DNA of 64,000 nt from Stutzerimonas nosocomialis. Its GTDB lineage: Bacteria > Pseudomonadota > Gammaproteobacteria > Pseudomonadales > Pseudomonadaceae. The notes below the pieces were generated by a model. That model made no database searches. It was given only the letters and a program-made list of their open reading frames with translations, and had not been told where the DNA came from. The stretch lies in the NCBI RefSeq assembly GCF_005876855.1, contig NZ_QLAE01000013.1, positions 1 through 64,000 of the forward strand. The letters are read 5' to 3'. Shown piece after piece: positions 9,246-16,904 of the stretch; the stretch's first letter is position 1; each line of letters starts with the position of its first letter. A program made the position numbers and the translations under genes.

Positions 9246-9764
9246 ATGAATCACTTGGTACTGACCATCATTGCCGAGGACCAGCCCGGGCTGGTCGGGC
9301 GCATCGCCGACTGCATCGCCGGACAGGGCGGCAACTGGCTGGAAAGCCGCATGTCGCGAATGGCCGGGCAGTTCGCCGGTATCCTGCGGGTGGCGGTGCC
9401 GGGCGATGATCCCGCGCCGCTGGTCGCGGCCCTCGAGGGGCTCAGCGGTCAGGGCATCCGCGTGCTGCTGGCGCCCAGCGGCAACGAGCCGCAGAGCGGC
9501 TGGCAGGCGATCGGGCTGCGGCTGGTGGGCAATGACCGCCCGGGCATCGTGCGCGACATCAGCCGCGTGCTGGCCGAGCAGGGCGTCAACGTCGAAAGCC
9601 TGGACACCGACGTGTTGCCGGCGCCGATGAGCAGCGAGCTGCTGTTCCATGCCGAGGCGCGGCTGGCGGTGCCGCCGCAGCTGTCGCTGGAACAGCTGCA
9701 GGCGCGCCTGGAAACGCTCGCCGACGACCTGATGGTCGAGCTGGAGCTGCAGCCGACCGAGTGA
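9246..9764 (+). CDS. gcvR: Glycine cleavage system repressor-like ACT protein
   Basis: A 172-residue protein made of two ACT domains (about residues 1-75 and 85-165), each opening with the pattern of GcvR (NHLVLTIIAEDQPGLVGRIA, then LRLVGNDRPGIVRDIS). In Escherichia coli GcvR binds glycine and antagonises GcvA at the gcv operon. Pseudomonads carry similar two-ACT proteins whose partner is less certain. A strong GAGGAG site lies seven bases before the ATG. It is divergent from glcB and converges with rarD so tightly that the two stop codons abut. The symbol is by family resemblance only. Confidence 0.75.
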   Translation: MNHLVLTIIAEDQPGLVGRIADCIAGQGGNWLESRMSRMAGQFAGILRVAVPGDDPAPLVAALEGLSGQGIRVLLAPSGNEPQSGWQAIGLRLVGNDRPGIVRDISRVLAEQGVNVESLDTDVLPAPMSSELLFHAEARLAVPPQLSLEQLQARLETLADDLMVELELQPTE

Positions 9765-10655
9765 TCAGGCGCGCCGCCGGCGCAGCAGGCGCCAGGTGTC
9801 GAAGCTGTACACCAGCAAGCCGGCCCAGATGAAGGCGAAGGCGAGCAGTTTGTCGGCGGGGAAGGGCTCATGGAACACCTGCACCGCCAGGATCAGGATC
9901 AGGGTCGGTGCGATGTACTGCAGGAACCCGAGGGTGGAATAGGGCAGATGCCGTGCGGCGGCGTTGAAGCACAGCAGCGGGATCAGCGTCACCGGCCCGG
10001 CGGCGACCAGCCAGAGCGCCTCCACCCGCTGCCATTGCGCGGGCTCGGCGTATTCGGGGTGGCCCGAGAACGCCAGCCAGGCCAGCGCCACGGGCAGCAG
10101 CAGCCACGTCTCCACCACCAGGCCCGGCAGCGCGGCCACCGGCGCCTGCTTGCGCAGCAAGCCGTAGACGCTGAAGGTCAGGGCCAGCGCCATCGACACC
10201 CAGGGTAGCTGGCCGAGGGTGAACACCTGCTGCGCCACGCCCAGCGCGGCGAGGGCGACCGCCAGCCACTGCAGCGGGCGCAGCCGCTCGCGCAGCAGCA
10301 CCAGGCCCAGCAGCACGTTGACCAGCGGATTGATGTAGTAGCCGAGGCTGGCCTCGACCATATGGTCGTTGTTCACCGCCCAGACGTAGATCAGCCAGTT
10401 GCTGGCGATCAGCAGGCCGCTCACCGCCAGCACGGCGATGCGCCTGGGATGCGCGAGCAGTTCCCGCCACCAGCCGGGATGTTTCCAGATCCACAGCGCC
10501 AGCGCGCCGAACAGCGCCGACCAGATCGCCCGCTGGGTGACGATGAGCATCGGATCGAAAACGGTGAGCAGTTTGAAGTAGAGCGGGAACAGGCCCCAGA
10601 TCAGGTAGGCGGCAAGGCCCAGGAGGTAGCCCTTGCGCAGGTCGGCGGTTGCCAT
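9765..10655 (-). CDS. rarD: RarD-like EamA-family permease
   Basis: A 296-residue inner-membrane protein with about ten hydrophobic segments, opening with RKGYLLGLAAYLIWGLFPLY, which is typical of RarD proteins of the drug/metabolite transporter superfamily. Two EamA repeats are visible, one in each half. RarD was named for chloramphenicol sensitivity, but its physiological substrate is not established. It ends directly against the gcvR stop with no intervening bases, and starts 83 bases from the msrA stop on the same strand. Confidence 0.88.
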   Translation of the reverse strand: MATADLRKGYLLGLAAYLIWGLFPLYFKLLTVFDPMLIVTQRAIWSALFGALALWIWKHPGWWRELLAHPRRIAVLAVSGLLIASNWLIYVWAVNNDHMVEASLGYYINPLVNVLLGLVLLRERLRPLQWLAVALAALGVAQQVFTLGQLPWVSMALALTFSVYGLLRKQAPVAALPGLVVETWLLLPVALAWLAFSGHPEYAEPAQWQRVEALWLVAAGPVTLIPLLCFNAAARHLPYSTLGFLQYIAPTLILILAVQVFHEPFPADKLLAFAFIWAGLLVYSFDTWRLLRRRRA

Positions 10656-10738
10656 GGGGGATGTTCGCAGGCAGTTGGAAACCGGCTATTGTGCGCCGGA
10701 ATCCAACTGCTGTCTGCGCTGCGTAGTGCCTGTGAACC

Positions 10739-11407
10739 TCAGGCCGGCGCGCCGGCGAGTTGCGGCGGCAGGCAGACGCCGGTGCCGCCCAGGCCGCAAT
10801 AGCCGTTGGGGTTTTTCGCCAGGTATTGCTGGTGGTAGGCCTCGGCGTAGTAGAACGTCGGCGCGTCGGCGATCTCCGTGGTGATCCCGCCGTGGCCGGC
10901 ACGCGCGAGCTCGGCCTGGAAGGCCTCGCGGCTGGCTTCTGCCGCCGCCTTTTGCTCGTCGTCGAAGCAGTAGATCGCCGAGCGGTACTGGGTGCCCAGG
11001 TCGTTGCCCTGGCGCATGCCCTGGGTCGGGTTGTGGGCTTCCCAGAACAGTTTGAGCAGCGCTTCGTAGCTGGTCTGCGCCGGATCGAACACCACCAGCA
11101 CCACCTCGGTGTGCCCGGTCAGACCGGAGCAGACTTCCTCGTAGGTCGGGTTGGGCGTCAGGCCGCCGGCATAACCGGCCGCGGTGGTCCAGACGCCGGG
11201 CTGTTGCCAGAACAGGCGCTCCACGCCCCAGAAACAGCCCATGCCGAAGACGGCCTGCTGCAGTCCGGCGGGGAAGGGCGCTTGCAGGGCATTGCCATTG
11301 ACGTAGTGGGTTTCGGGCACCGGCATGGGCGTCGAGCGGCCAGGAAGGGCCTGCTCGGCGCTCGGCAGCGCTTGTTTATCAACCAGGATTTGCGATCGCA
11401 GGACCAT
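10739..11407 (-). CDS. msrA: Peptide methionine sulfoxide reductase A
   Basis: A 222-residue enzyme that reduces methionine-S-sulfoxide in proteins and repairs oxidative damage. The catalytic motif [11 protein letters not shown] is at about residues 56-66. The N-terminal extension with [13 protein letters not shown] is typical of pseudomonad MsrA. Further family segments are TAAGYAGG and [17 protein letters not shown] ribosome site precedes the ATG. It lies 83 bases downstream of dipA on the same strand, the order I recall for P. aeruginosa. Confidence 0.95.
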   Translation of the reverse strand: MVLRSQILVDKQALPSAEQALPGRSTPMPVPETHYVNGNALQAPFPAGLQQAVFGMGCFWGVERLFWQQPGVWTTAAGYAGGLTPNPTYEEVCSGLTGHTEVVLVVFDPAQTSYEALLKLFWEAHNPTQGMRQGNDLGTQYRSAIYCFDDEQKAAAEASREAFQAELARAGHGGITTEIADAPTFYYAEAYHQQYLAKNPNGYCGLGGTGVCLPPQLAGAPA

Positions 11408-11490
11408 GGACGACCTCGATTGTCGGCAGGGGAAAGCCCCTACGCTACAAGAGTGCGCGCGTGGATAGAAGCGTCAAGGCGTGCCGCAGG

Positions 11491-14166
11491 TCAGGCGCGT
11501 AGCCGGTAATGGCGCAGCCGCTCGACCAGGTCGCGGCCCGAAATCGCCTTGTCGAACAGGAAACCCTGGCCGATATCGCAGCGGTGGCGCCGCAGGAAGG
11601 CCAGCTGCGAGGCCGTCTCGATGCCCTCGGCGACCACCTTGAGCTTGAGGTTGTGGGCCATGGCGATCACCGCGGAGGTGATTTCCATGTCGTCCTGGCT
11701 GTCGGGGATGTCCTTGATGAAGCTGCGATCGATCTTGATCACGTCGATGGGAAATTTCTTCAGGTAGCTCAGCGACGAGTAGCCGGTGCCGAAGTCGTCC
11801 ATCGCCAGGGTCAGCCCCAGCGCCTTGAGGCCGAGCAACTGCTGGCGGGTGTCCTCGGTGGCGTCGAGCAGCAGGCTTTCGGTCAGTTCGAGTTCGAGCA
11901 GCGCCGGGGCGATCTGCTCCTCGGCCAGGATCGCGGCGATCGAGGTCAGCAGCTCCGGGTCGGAGAACTGCTTGGGCGAGACGTTGATGGCCACCGGCAG
12001 GTTGCCCAGGCCCAGGGCCGACAGCTGCAGGCTCATCCGGCAGGCCTGGCGGACGACCCATTTGCCGATCGGGATGATCAGCCCGGTTTCCTCGGCCACG
12101 CTGATGAACTGGTCCGGCTGGATCATGCCCTTTTCCGGGTGACGCCAGCGCAGCAAGGCTTCCATGCCCTGCAGCCTGCCGGTGCGCAGGCTCAGCTTGG
12201 GCTGATAGAAGACTTCCAGCTCGTTCTGGGTCAGCGCGCGGCGCAGGTTGTTCTCCACGAACAGTTTGTAATTGGCTTCGGCGTTGAGGGTCTCGGTGAA
12301 CACCTGCACCTGGTGCTTGCCGTTGGCCTTGGCCTTGTGCAGGGCGAGGCCGGCATGCTTCATCAGGGTTTGCGGGTCCCGCCCGTGGAGCGGGGCGCAG
12401 GCCAGGCCTACCGAGCCGCTCACGCTGATCAGCTGGCCGTCGACGAACAGCGGCTTGTCGAGCGTGCGCAGGACGTCGGCGGCCAGGCGCTGCCCGCCCT
12501 CCACGTCCATGTCGTCGAGAAGGATCGCGAACTCGTTGCTGGCGAAGCGTGCCAGTACGGTGTCGCGGCTCATGCTGTTACGCAGTCGGCGGGCGAGGCT
12601 GGTCAGCAGTTTGTCGCCGGTCTGGTGGCCGAGGGTGTCGTTGATCCGCTTGAAGTTGTCGATGTCGACCAGCATCAGCGACAACCGCGGCGGGGGCTCG
12701 CTGACGAAACGTTCTTCCAGGCTGCGGATGAAGTAGGGGCGGTTGCCGAGGCTGGTGAGGTTGTCGGTATAGGCCAGGCGTTCGATGTGCTGCTGGGCGA
12801 GCTTGCCCTGGGTGACGTCTTCGTAGATGCCGATGTAGTGGGTGAGCTCGCCGTTCTCGCCGAATACCTTGGAGATCGACAGCTGGCCCCAGTAGGGCTC
12901 CATGTTCTTGCGCCGGCTGCGGAATTCCCCCTGCCAGCTGTTGTTGCTCGCCAGCACCGATTTGGCGTCGAACAGCAGTTCGCTCAGGTTCTCGAACGCC
13001 GGGATGTCGGACAGGTGGCGGCCCTGGACTTCCTCGAGGCCGTACTGGGTGATGGCGGTGAAGCTCGGGTTGGCATATTCCACCAGGCCGTCGCGGTCGA
13101 CCAGGATGAAGGCGCTGGCGCTCTGCTCCACGGCCCGCTTGAACAGGTGCAGCGCGTGGGTGGCGCTCAGGCGCTGCTGGTTGGCGAGCACCTGCGCGTA
13201 CTGGTCCGCCAGCTCGCCGGCAAAGGCGATCTCGTCGCTCTGCCAGGTTCGCGCCGTGCCAAACTGCTCGAGGCAGAGCATGCCCACCAGTTCGCCGCCG
13301 ATACGGATGGCCGCATCCAGCCGGGACACCACCTCCGTGGCCAGGTGCTGGCCGGTCAGCTCGCGGATGCGCACGTCGTGGCGGGCATCGCCGGCATCGA
13401 TCGCGCGGTCGCTGTGCAGGGCTTCGAGGTAACGGGGGCACAGCCGGGTGTCGATGGCCGGCGGCAGCGCCTGGCCATCGTCTTCACCGCAATAGCGGGC
13501 GACCGGCGCCAGCTGGTCGTCCTTGAGCAGCCAGATGCTGGCCGACGACAGGTTGTACACCTCGCAGGCCGCCTGGCTGATGAGCTGGGCGGCCTCCAGG
13601 GACGGGTTGCCGGAGCTGTAGCGGTGGCGCGCCAGCTGGGCGATCAGCGCATGCTGGGCATGCGACCTGACCAGGTGCTGCAGGTGTTCCTGCTGGGCAT
13701 GCTGATACAGCCCCAGCGAGGCGCGCAGGCGGGCGTTCTGGGCCTGCAGTTCATGGTCGCAAGCGTCTTGCGCCGGGTCGGTGGCCAGCAGGTAGCCGCG
13801 TAGCAGCGGCCGTCCATGTTGCTGATAGGGCTCGCCGATCTCCAGCATGTTCAGTACGCCGCAGGGCGTGTGCAGGCGGTAGCTCACCTGGTAGTAGGGC
13901 TCGTCGGCCAGCTGTTTCTGGATATCGTCGTGGCGCTGGTGCCGGACCTCCGGCTCCATCAGGCTGGCGTAAGGCGAGCCGATCAGCGAGCAGAGTTCGG
14001 CCGCCGCCAGGCCGAATCGGCGTTCGCACATCGGGTCGAGAAAAAGCAGCGCCCAGCTGGGCTCGTTCAGGCGTTCGAAGCGCAGCATTCCCAGCCTGGA
14101 CGGCACTGGCAACTGCGTCACAACCTCGGTCGCCGTACGGCTGGCGGCATCGGTATGTATTATCAT
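11491..14166 (-). CDS. dipA: c-di-GMP phosphodiesterase DipA (PAS-GAF-PAS-GGDEF-EAL)
   Basis: An 891-residue regulator that would degrade cyclic di-GMP and favour dispersal and motility, orthologous in position and architecture to P. aeruginosa PA5017 (DipA). Domains in order are an N-terminal PAS-like region, GAF (about 170-330), PAS (about 340-460), a GGDEF domain whose signature is degenerate (ASNEF near residue 543), and an EAL domain with intact EALLRW (near 667) and DDFGTGYSSLSYLKKF. The cyclase half is therefore probably inactive or regulatory, while the phosphodiesterase half looks competent. ATG 14166 is used; a TTG at 14214 would add 16 plausible residues (MGHQPDAVSLLEAIRS) and cannot be excluded. 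It is divergent from the secreted-protein gene. Confidence 0.88.
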   Translation of the reverse strand: MIIHTDAASRTATEVVTQLPVPSRLGMLRFERLNEPSWALLFLDPMCERRFGLAAAELCSLIGSPYASLMEPEVRHQRHDDIQKQLADEPYYQVSYRLHTPCGVLNMLEIGEPYQQHGRPLLRGYLLATDPAQDACDHELQAQNARLRASLGLYQHAQQEHLQHLVRSHAQHALIAQLARHRYSSGNPSLEAAQLISQAACEVYNLSSASIWLLKDDQLAPVARYCGEDDGQALPPAIDTRLCPRYLEALHSDRAIDAGDARHDVRIRELTGQHLATEVVSRLDAAIRIGGELVGMLCLEQFGTARTWQSDEIAFAGELADQYAQVLANQQRLSATHALHLFKRAVEQSASAFILVDRDGLVEYANPSFTAITQYGLEEVQGRHLSDIPAFENLSELLFDAKSVLASNNSWQGEFRSRRKNMEPYWGQLSISKVFGENGELTHYIGIYEDVTQGKLAQQHIERLAYTDNLTSLGNRPYFIRSLEERFVSEPPPRLSLMLVDIDNFKRINDTLGHQTGDKLLTSLARRLRNSMSRDTVLARFASNEFAILLDDMDVEGGQRLAADVLRTLDKPLFVDGQLISVSGSVGLACAPLHGRDPQTLMKHAGLALHKAKANGKHQVQVFTETLNAEANYKLFVENNLRRALTQNELEVFYQPKLSLRTGRLQGMEALLRWRHPEKGMIQPDQFISVAEETGLIIPIGKWVVRQACRMSLQLSALGLGNLPVAINVSPKQFSDPELLTSIAAILAEEQIAPALLELELTESLLLDATEDTRQQLLGLKALGLTLAMDDFGTGYSSLSYLKKFPIDVIKIDRSFIKDIPDSQDDMEITSAVIAMAHNLKLKVVAEGIETASQLAFLRRHRCDIGQGFLFDKAISGRDLVERLRHYRLRA

Positions 14167-14242
14167 CGAACGGATCGCTTCCAGTAGGCTGACCGCATCG
14201 GGCTGATGGCCCAATAATATTAAACCTTAGCAAGGGTGCATC

Positions 14243-14770
14243 ATGCGAAGAGGACTGACAAGCCAGCTCTCCAAGTTACTGCTCATCCCGCTTTTCTGCG
14301 TGTGCGTTCCTACTGTTTCGGCGCAGAACCAGGGCTCTTTAGGGTCCGACGAGCCGGCTCGCTACCTGGCTCAGATCAAGGGGCTGTACCTCACCGAGAA
14401 CGAGCGTGATGCCCTGCTCGCACACAGCAACGATCTGCTCAACACCTACGCGCTGCGGGCCGCCTACCAGGTCGGTCAGCCCGACCCCCACGACCTGAAC
14501 TACCAGCTGAGCGTCGGCGGGCCGGGGGAGCTTCGGATTCGCGAGGAAATCCGCCACCAGAACGGAACGGTGGCGGTCAACAACCGTACGCTGTCGGTCT
14601 ACGGCGTCGATCCTTATCTTCACTATCAGTGCCCCGCGCAGGGGCTGGTCTGCGTGGTCGGCAGCCCCGCCGATGGCAGTCCGATGCTGACGCTGCTGCG
14701 CGACCCCAAGGGCGCCGAGGAACTGGCCAAGGCGCTGTCGTTCCTGATCCGCAACCTGCAGAAGGGCTGA
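14243..14770 (+). CDS. Conserved secreted protein of unknown function
   Basis: A 175-residue protein with a signal peptide ending near VSAQ (residue 28), so it is probably periplasmic. The mature part is mostly polar, with two cysteines (in YQCPAQGLVCVVG near residue 135) spaced to form a possible disulfide. No catalytic motif is recognised. An AAGGGTG ribosome site precedes the ATG. It is transcribed divergently from dipA with a very short gap, so the two probably share a control region. It converges with aceF at a terminator. Confidence 0.75.
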   Translation: MRRGLTSQLSKLLLIPLFCVCVPTVSAQNQGSLGSDEPARYLAQIKGLYLTENERDALLAHSNDLLNTYALRAAYQVGQPDPHDLNYQLSVGGPGELRIREEIRHQNGTVAVNNRTLSVYGVDPYLHYQCPAQGLVCVVGSPADGSPMLTLLRDPKGAEELAKALSFLIRNLQKG

Positions 14771-14824
14771 GCCCCGCGCTGCGCCGTCAGGCGTGGCGAT
14801 GCTTTTCGACCTGCTCCGTCGCGC

Positions 14825-14853
14825 AAAAAAAAAGCCCCGCCAATTGGCGGGGC
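14825..14853 (-). terminator. Rho-independent terminator of aceE-aceF
   Basis: Eight-bp arms (GCCCCGCC at 14834-14841 and GGCGGGGC at 14846-14853) enclose AATT. On the minus strand they run into nine T residues. The element lies just past the aceF stop at 14872. Confidence 0.92.
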
Positions 14854-14871
14854 AAGTGACGCTGATTCAAC

Positions 14872-16875
14872 TCACAGCAGCATCGTGCGGATGTCCGCCA
14901 GCAGCTCGCCCAGGCGTTTGGTGAAGCGCGCCGCGGCGGCGCCGTTGATCACCCGGTGATCGTAGGACAGCGACAGCGGCAGCATCAGCTTGGGCTGGAA
15001 GGCCTTGCCGTCCCATACGGGCTGCATGGTCGCCTTGCTGACGCCGAGGATCGCCACTTCCGGCGCATTGACGATCGGCGTGAAGCCGGTGCCACCGATG
15101 TGCCCGAGGCTGGAGATGGTGAAGCAGGCGCCCTGCATGGCATCCGGCGAAAGCTTCTTGGTGCGGGCCTTCTCGGCCAGCTCCGCGGCTTCGGCGGCCA
15201 GCTGCAGCAGGCTCTTCTGGTCGACGTTCCTGATCACCGGTACCAGCAGGCCATCGGGGGTGTCGACCGCAAAGCCCAGGTGCACGTATTTCTTGCGGAT
15301 CAGTGCCTTGCCGCTCGGGGCCAGCGAACTGTTGAAGTCCGGCAGTTCCTTGAGCAGATGCGCGCAGGCCTTGAGCAGCAGCGGCAGGACGGTCAGCTTG
15401 ACGCCGGCCTTTTCCGCCACGGCCTTCTGGGCGACGCGGAAGGCTTCGAGCTCGGTGATGTCGGCCTGGTCGAACTGGGTCACGTGGGGCACGTTCAGCC
15501 AGCTGCGATGCAGGTTGGCCGCGCCCACCTGCATCAGGCGGGTCATGGCGACTTCTTCGACTTCGCCGAACTTGCTGAAGTCCACGGTCGGGATCGGCGG
15601 GATGCCCGCGCCGCCACTGGCGCCCGCGGCGGCTGCCGGTGCGCTCTTGGCCTGCTGCATCATGGCCTTGACGTAGCTCTGTACGTCTTCCTTGAGAATC
15701 CGGCCTTTCGGACCGCTGCCGTTGACCTGGCTCAGCTCGACGCCGAACTCGCGGGCCAGCATGCGAACCGCCGGGCCTGCGTGGATTTTCTTGCCGTCTG
15801 CGCTCGGCGTCGCGGCCGGGGCTGGCGCTGCCGATGCCTTGGCTTCCGGCACGCCCTGCTTGTTCGGTGCGACCGACTGCTGGGGTGCTGCGGCCGGAGC
15901 CTTGTCGTCTGCCTTGGCCGCGGCCTTGGCAGGCGCTGCGGCGCCGGCGACTTTCAGGGTCAGGATCAGGTCGCCGGTCTTGGCTTCGTCACCCACCTTG
16001 ATCGACACGCTTTCGACGGTGCCGGCCTTGGGTGCCGGAATCTCCATGCTGGCCTTGTCGGACTCGAGGGTGATCAGCGACTGGTCGGCTTCGACCTTGT
16101 CGCCTGCCTTGACCATGACCTCGATGACATTGGCGGTGCCGCTGGAGCCGATGTCCGGAATCCGGATGTCCTCGGTGCTGTCGCCTGCCGGTTGTTCGGC
16201 GGCGGCTTGCTCGGGCTGCTCCTTGGGCTGGCTCTTTTGCGCCGGTGCGCTGGCCGCCTGCTTCGGCTTGGCCTGGGTCGCGCCCTTGAGCACGAGGATC
16301 AGATCGCCGGTGCCGACTTCGTCGCCGACCTTGACCGAGACGCTCTCGACCACGCCCGCGGCGGGAGAGGGGATCTCCATGCTGGCCTTGTCGGACTCCA
16401 GGGTGATCAGTGACTGCTCGGCGGCGATGGTATCGCCGGGCTTGACCGAAATTTCGATCACGCTCGCCTTGCCGGACGAGCCGATGTCCGGAACCTTGAT
16501 TTCCTGGGACTCGCCTTCCTCGGCCGAGGCGGACGGGTTCTCGTCACCAGGGGACGTCGGGGCTTCGGCTTCGTCGGCCGGACCGCCGGTGGCGGCTCCG
16601 GCAGGCTCGGCGGCTTCGGGCTTGCCCTCGCTTGCCTCGCCGTCGGCGCTTTCCATGTCCAGCAGCAGGTCGCCGGTCTTCAGGCTGTCGCCCAGCTTGA
16701 TGTGCAGCGCGGTGATCTTGCCGGCCTTGGGCGCGGGGATCTCCATGCTGGCCTTGTCCGACTCCAGCGTCAGCAGGCTCTGCTCGGCCTCGACGGTGTC
16801 GCCGACCTTGACCATCAGCTCGATGACCTCGCCTTCGCCACTGCCGATATCGGGTACGCGAATGGTTTCACTCAC
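14872..16875 (-). CDS. aceF: Dihydrolipoamide acetyltransferase, E2 of pyruvate dehydrogenase
   Basis: A 667-residue core subunit that passes acetyl groups from E1 to CoA. Three lipoyl domains are visible, each with the TLESDKASMEIP motif (first lipoyl lysine K41), joined by long Ala/Pro/Glu-rich linkers. A peripheral-subunit-binding domain follows (HAGPAVRMLAREFGVEL), then the catalytic domain with SLSYDHRVINGA near the C-terminus. The form I recall from P. aeruginosa has two lipoyl domains. The GTG start at 16875 is chosen because AGGAGA lies nine bases upstream and the protein then begins MSETIRVPDIG. It is 29 bases downstream of aceE and ends at a strong terminator, so the two form one operon. 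Confidence 0.95.
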   Translation of the reverse strand: MSETIRVPDIGSGEGEVIELMVKVGDTVEAEQSLLTLESDKASMEIPAPKAGKITALHIKLGDSLKTGDLLLDMESADGEASEGKPEAAEPAGAATGGPADEAEAPTSPGDENPSASAEEGESQEIKVPDIGSSGKASVIEISVKPGDTIAAEQSLITLESDKASMEIPSPAAGVVESVSVKVGDEVGTGDLILVLKGATQAKPKQAASAPAQKSQPKEQPEQAAAEQPAGDSTEDIRIPDIGSSGTANVIEVMVKAGDKVEADQSLITLESDKASMEIPAPKAGTVESVSIKVGDEAKTGDLILTLKVAGAAAPAKAAAKADDKAPAAAPQQSVAPNKQGVPEAKASAAPAPAATPSADGKKIHAGPAVRMLAREFGVELSQVNGSGPKGRILKEDVQSYVKAMMQQAKSAPAAAAGASGGAGIPPIPTVDFSKFGEVEEVAMTRLMQVGAANLHRSWLNVPHVTQFDQADITELEAFRVAQKAVAEKAGVKLTVLPLLLKACAHLLKELPDFNSSLAPSGKALIRKKYVHLGFAVDTPDGLLVPVIRNVDQKSLLQLAAEAAELAEKARTKKLSPDAMQGACFTISSLGHIGGTGFTPIVNAPEVAILGVSKATMQPVWDGKAFQPKLMLPLSLSYDHRVINGAAAARFTKRLGELLADIRTMLL

Positions 16876-16904
16876 AATAATGTTCTCCTGTTCGCTCGCG
16901 GCAA

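Noticed and set aside
11509-13803. Long plus-strand frame opposite dipA
   Set aside because: It is antisense to a clear multi-domain protein, with low-complexity composition and no recognisable motif.
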